Below are positions 62,672 to 64,000 of a stretch of DNA of 64,000 nt, in pieces. The notes under the pieces are model-generated. The model was not told the DNA's origin, ran no database searches, and worked only from the letters and a program-made list of their open reading frames with translations. The stretch is taken from positions 558,001-622,000 of the forward strand of contig NZ_AFOY02000015.1 in the NCBI RefSeq assembly GCF_000217955.3, written 5' to 3'. The translations under genes and the position numbers were made by a program. The first letter of the stretch is position 1, and each line of letters opens with the position of its first letter. Origin of the DNA: Pseudomonas fluorescens HK44 (GTDB lineage: Bacteria; Pseudomonadota; Gammaproteobacteria; Pseudomonadales; Pseudomonadaceae).

Positions 62672-64000
62672 CGATCACGCTCGGCCGCCTGAAGGCGCGC
62701 GCAGGCGAGCATCTCCAGGCGCCGCGCGGCATCCACATCGTCGAGCAGCGCTTCGCTTGCAGCGGACAGGCGTCGACGCCAGTTCGGATGACTGTCGGTG
62801 GTGCCGGGGAGGTTGGCCTGCTCGTCAATGCCCAGCGCATCTTCCAGTGGCAGCAACACCAAGGGGGCGCGGGTGTGACCCAGGAAACGCACGCTGGCGT
62901 CGAGCACCTGGTCGGTTTCGTGGGTCTCTTCGCGGAAATTTTGCGGGTCCTGACTCAAGGCCCGACGCAAACCTTCGCGTTCGCGCTGACGGTGTTCGCG
63001 CCATTGTTGTTCACCGTGGCTGTCGACCAGCCCCAACCGGACGCTCCATTCGATGTCGCGACCATGCCACCAACCGTTGAGCGTCGGCAGGTCATGAGTG
63101 CTGGTGGTAGCCAGTGCGTTGTCCGGCCAGTCGAGAATCGGTTTGAAGTGTGCCCCGTGGTCCTGCTCGAACAGCAGTACGCGCATACCCAGGATCGAGC
63201 GGGCGATGAGTTTGTCGCGCAGGCCATCGGGCACGGTGCCGAGGTCTTCGCCGAGCACGATCGCCTGATGTCGATGGGACTCCAGCGTTACCAAACGCAG
63301 CAGGTCGTCCACCGGGTAATACAGATACGCGCCGTCACTCGGCGGTGCACCAAGGGGAATCACCCACAATCGCTGCAGACCCATGACATGGTCGATGCGC
63401 AAACCACCGGTATGGGCAAAATTGGCCCGCAGCATTTCAATGAACGCGCGAAAACCGTTGCGTATCAGCCCTTCGGGGGAAAACGCAGAAATCCCCCAGC
63501 CTTGACCCGTGCGGTTGAGAATGTCCGGGGGGGCGCCGACGGTGAGGGCCGCGAGCAATTCGTCCTGACGACTCCAGGCCTGGCTGCCACCGCCATCTGC
63601 CCCGACAGCCAGGTCGGCGATCAAACCGATGCCCATGCCACTGCTACGCGCAACGGTTTGTGCGCGTTGCAAGCTGCGAGCGATCAACCATTGGCAAAAG
63701 GCATAGAAGCCGATGCGGTGGGCATTTTTCTCGGCAAATATCGCCAGTTCGGCACTGCGCGGGTCGCGCCAGTGTTCAGGCCACTGGCGCCAGTCGAGGC
63801 TTTCGCCAAGGGCGGCACAGGCTTCCTGAAGCGCCTCGAAACGGCAGTGGTTTTCCAGGGCCTCGCCACCGCTTTGGCGATAGCTGCTGAAGTCCGCGTG
63901 CAAGGGATGATCACCCTGGGAGAACCCCTCATACAGCGCTTGCAACAATTGCTGTTTGGCTTTGGCAGCGGCTGGCCAGTCAGTCAGCGGTTGCGCTTCC
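62668..64000 (-). CDS. malQ: 4-alpha-glucanotransferase MalQ, C-terminal part (cut by window edge)
   Basis: About 444 codons are visible and the frame is open through the right edge. GH77 motifs are present: FYAFCQWLIARSL, IGLIADLAVGADGGGSQAW, LRIDHVMGLQRLW (nucleophile Asp), VLGEDLGTVPDGLRDK and TSTHDLPTLNGWW. It disproportionates maltodextrins, supplying substrates for TreY. The ATGA overlap with treY shows translational coupling. The N-terminal residues are missing. Confidence 0.95.
   Translation of the reverse strand, partial: EAQPLTDWPAAAKAKQQLLQALYEGFSQGDHPLHADFSSYRQSGGEALENHCRFEALQEACAALGESLDWRQWPEHWRDPRSAELAIFAEKNAHRIGFYAFCQWLIARSLQRAQTVARSSGMGIGLIADLAVGADGGGSQAWSRQDELLAALTVGAPPDILNRTGQGWGISAFSPEGLIRNGFRAFIEMLRANFAHTGGLRIDHVMGLQRLWVIPLGAPPSDGAYLYYPVDDLLRLVTLESHRHQAIVLGEDLGTVPDGLRDKLIARSILGMRVLLFEQDHGAHFKPILDWPDNALATTSTHDLPTLNGWWHGRDIEWSVRLGLVDSHGEQQWREHRQREREGLRRALSQDPQNFREETHETDQVLDASVRFLGHTRAPLVLLPLEDALGIDEQANLPGTTDSHPNWRRRLSAASEALLDDVDAARRLEMLACARLQAAERDR

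Noticed and set aside
1..64000. CRISPR arrays, tRNA/rRNA genes, prophage, toxin-antitoxin or known defence genes
   Set aside because: No regularly spaced repeats, cloverleaf-like sequences or phage/defence domains were seen; the palindromic repeats are REP elements.

Overview
The window is a piece of chromosome from a fluorescent-group Pseudomonas. The evidence is high-GC coding with Pseudomonas-type gene neighbourhoods (mltD-gloB-rnhA-dnaQ-ldcA; nadK-phosphoesterase-rhomboid-DUF1315-DUF2797-pepN; moxR-DUF58-DUF4381-batA-batB-batD; glgX-DUF2934-treY-malQ) and many intergenic REP/REPIN palindromes of the kind found in that group. No rRNA, tRNA, CRISPR array or prophage was seen.

Layout. 1-5480: two peptide-type ABC solute-binding proteins (one cut by the window edge), the lytic transglycosylase MltD, glyoxalase II and a methyltransferase. 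5586-15536: rnhA and dnaQ, usually neighbours, are separated by an 8.5-kb aromatic catabolic block. In it, catR diverges from catBCA, followed by benR and benABCD, giving benzoate to catechol to 3-oxoadipate enol-lactone. Good candidate operators for CatR (before catB) and BenR (before benA) are visible. 15564-23586: lysine decarboxylase, an acetyltransferase, a LysR regulator, an FMN reductase, a DUF2855 protein and a two-gene arsRB arsenite-export unit.

23738-38117: DUF1853, the nadK-to-pepN cluster, a YCF48-like protein paired with an RND/MMPL transporter, a DUF5629 protein, a periplasmic lactonase, and four very small secreted or membrane proteins. 38153-50673: sbcDC with a GST, then a six-gene Bat-type operon (MoxR ATPase, DUF58, DUF4381, two VWA proteins, BatD).

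50954-56270 is the accessory patch. It holds a barrel-only autotransporter, AT-rich DNA, an extra prolyl-tRNA synthetase of the archaeal/eukaryotic type, a decayed IS3-family element and a fragment of an endonuclease/exonuclease/phosphatase gene. The patch abuts a PIG-L deacetylase that appears to have lost catalytic residues. 57261-64000 is the glycogen/trehalose block (glgX, DUF2934, treY, malQ), where TreY makes maltooligosyl trehalose and GlgX/MalQ remodel alpha-glucans.

The best candidate for something unusual is the foreign-looking second ProRS with its degraded zinc domain, in an AT-rich insertion beside an IS. It could be a resistance or specialised aminoacylation gene, but nothing in the window proves that.
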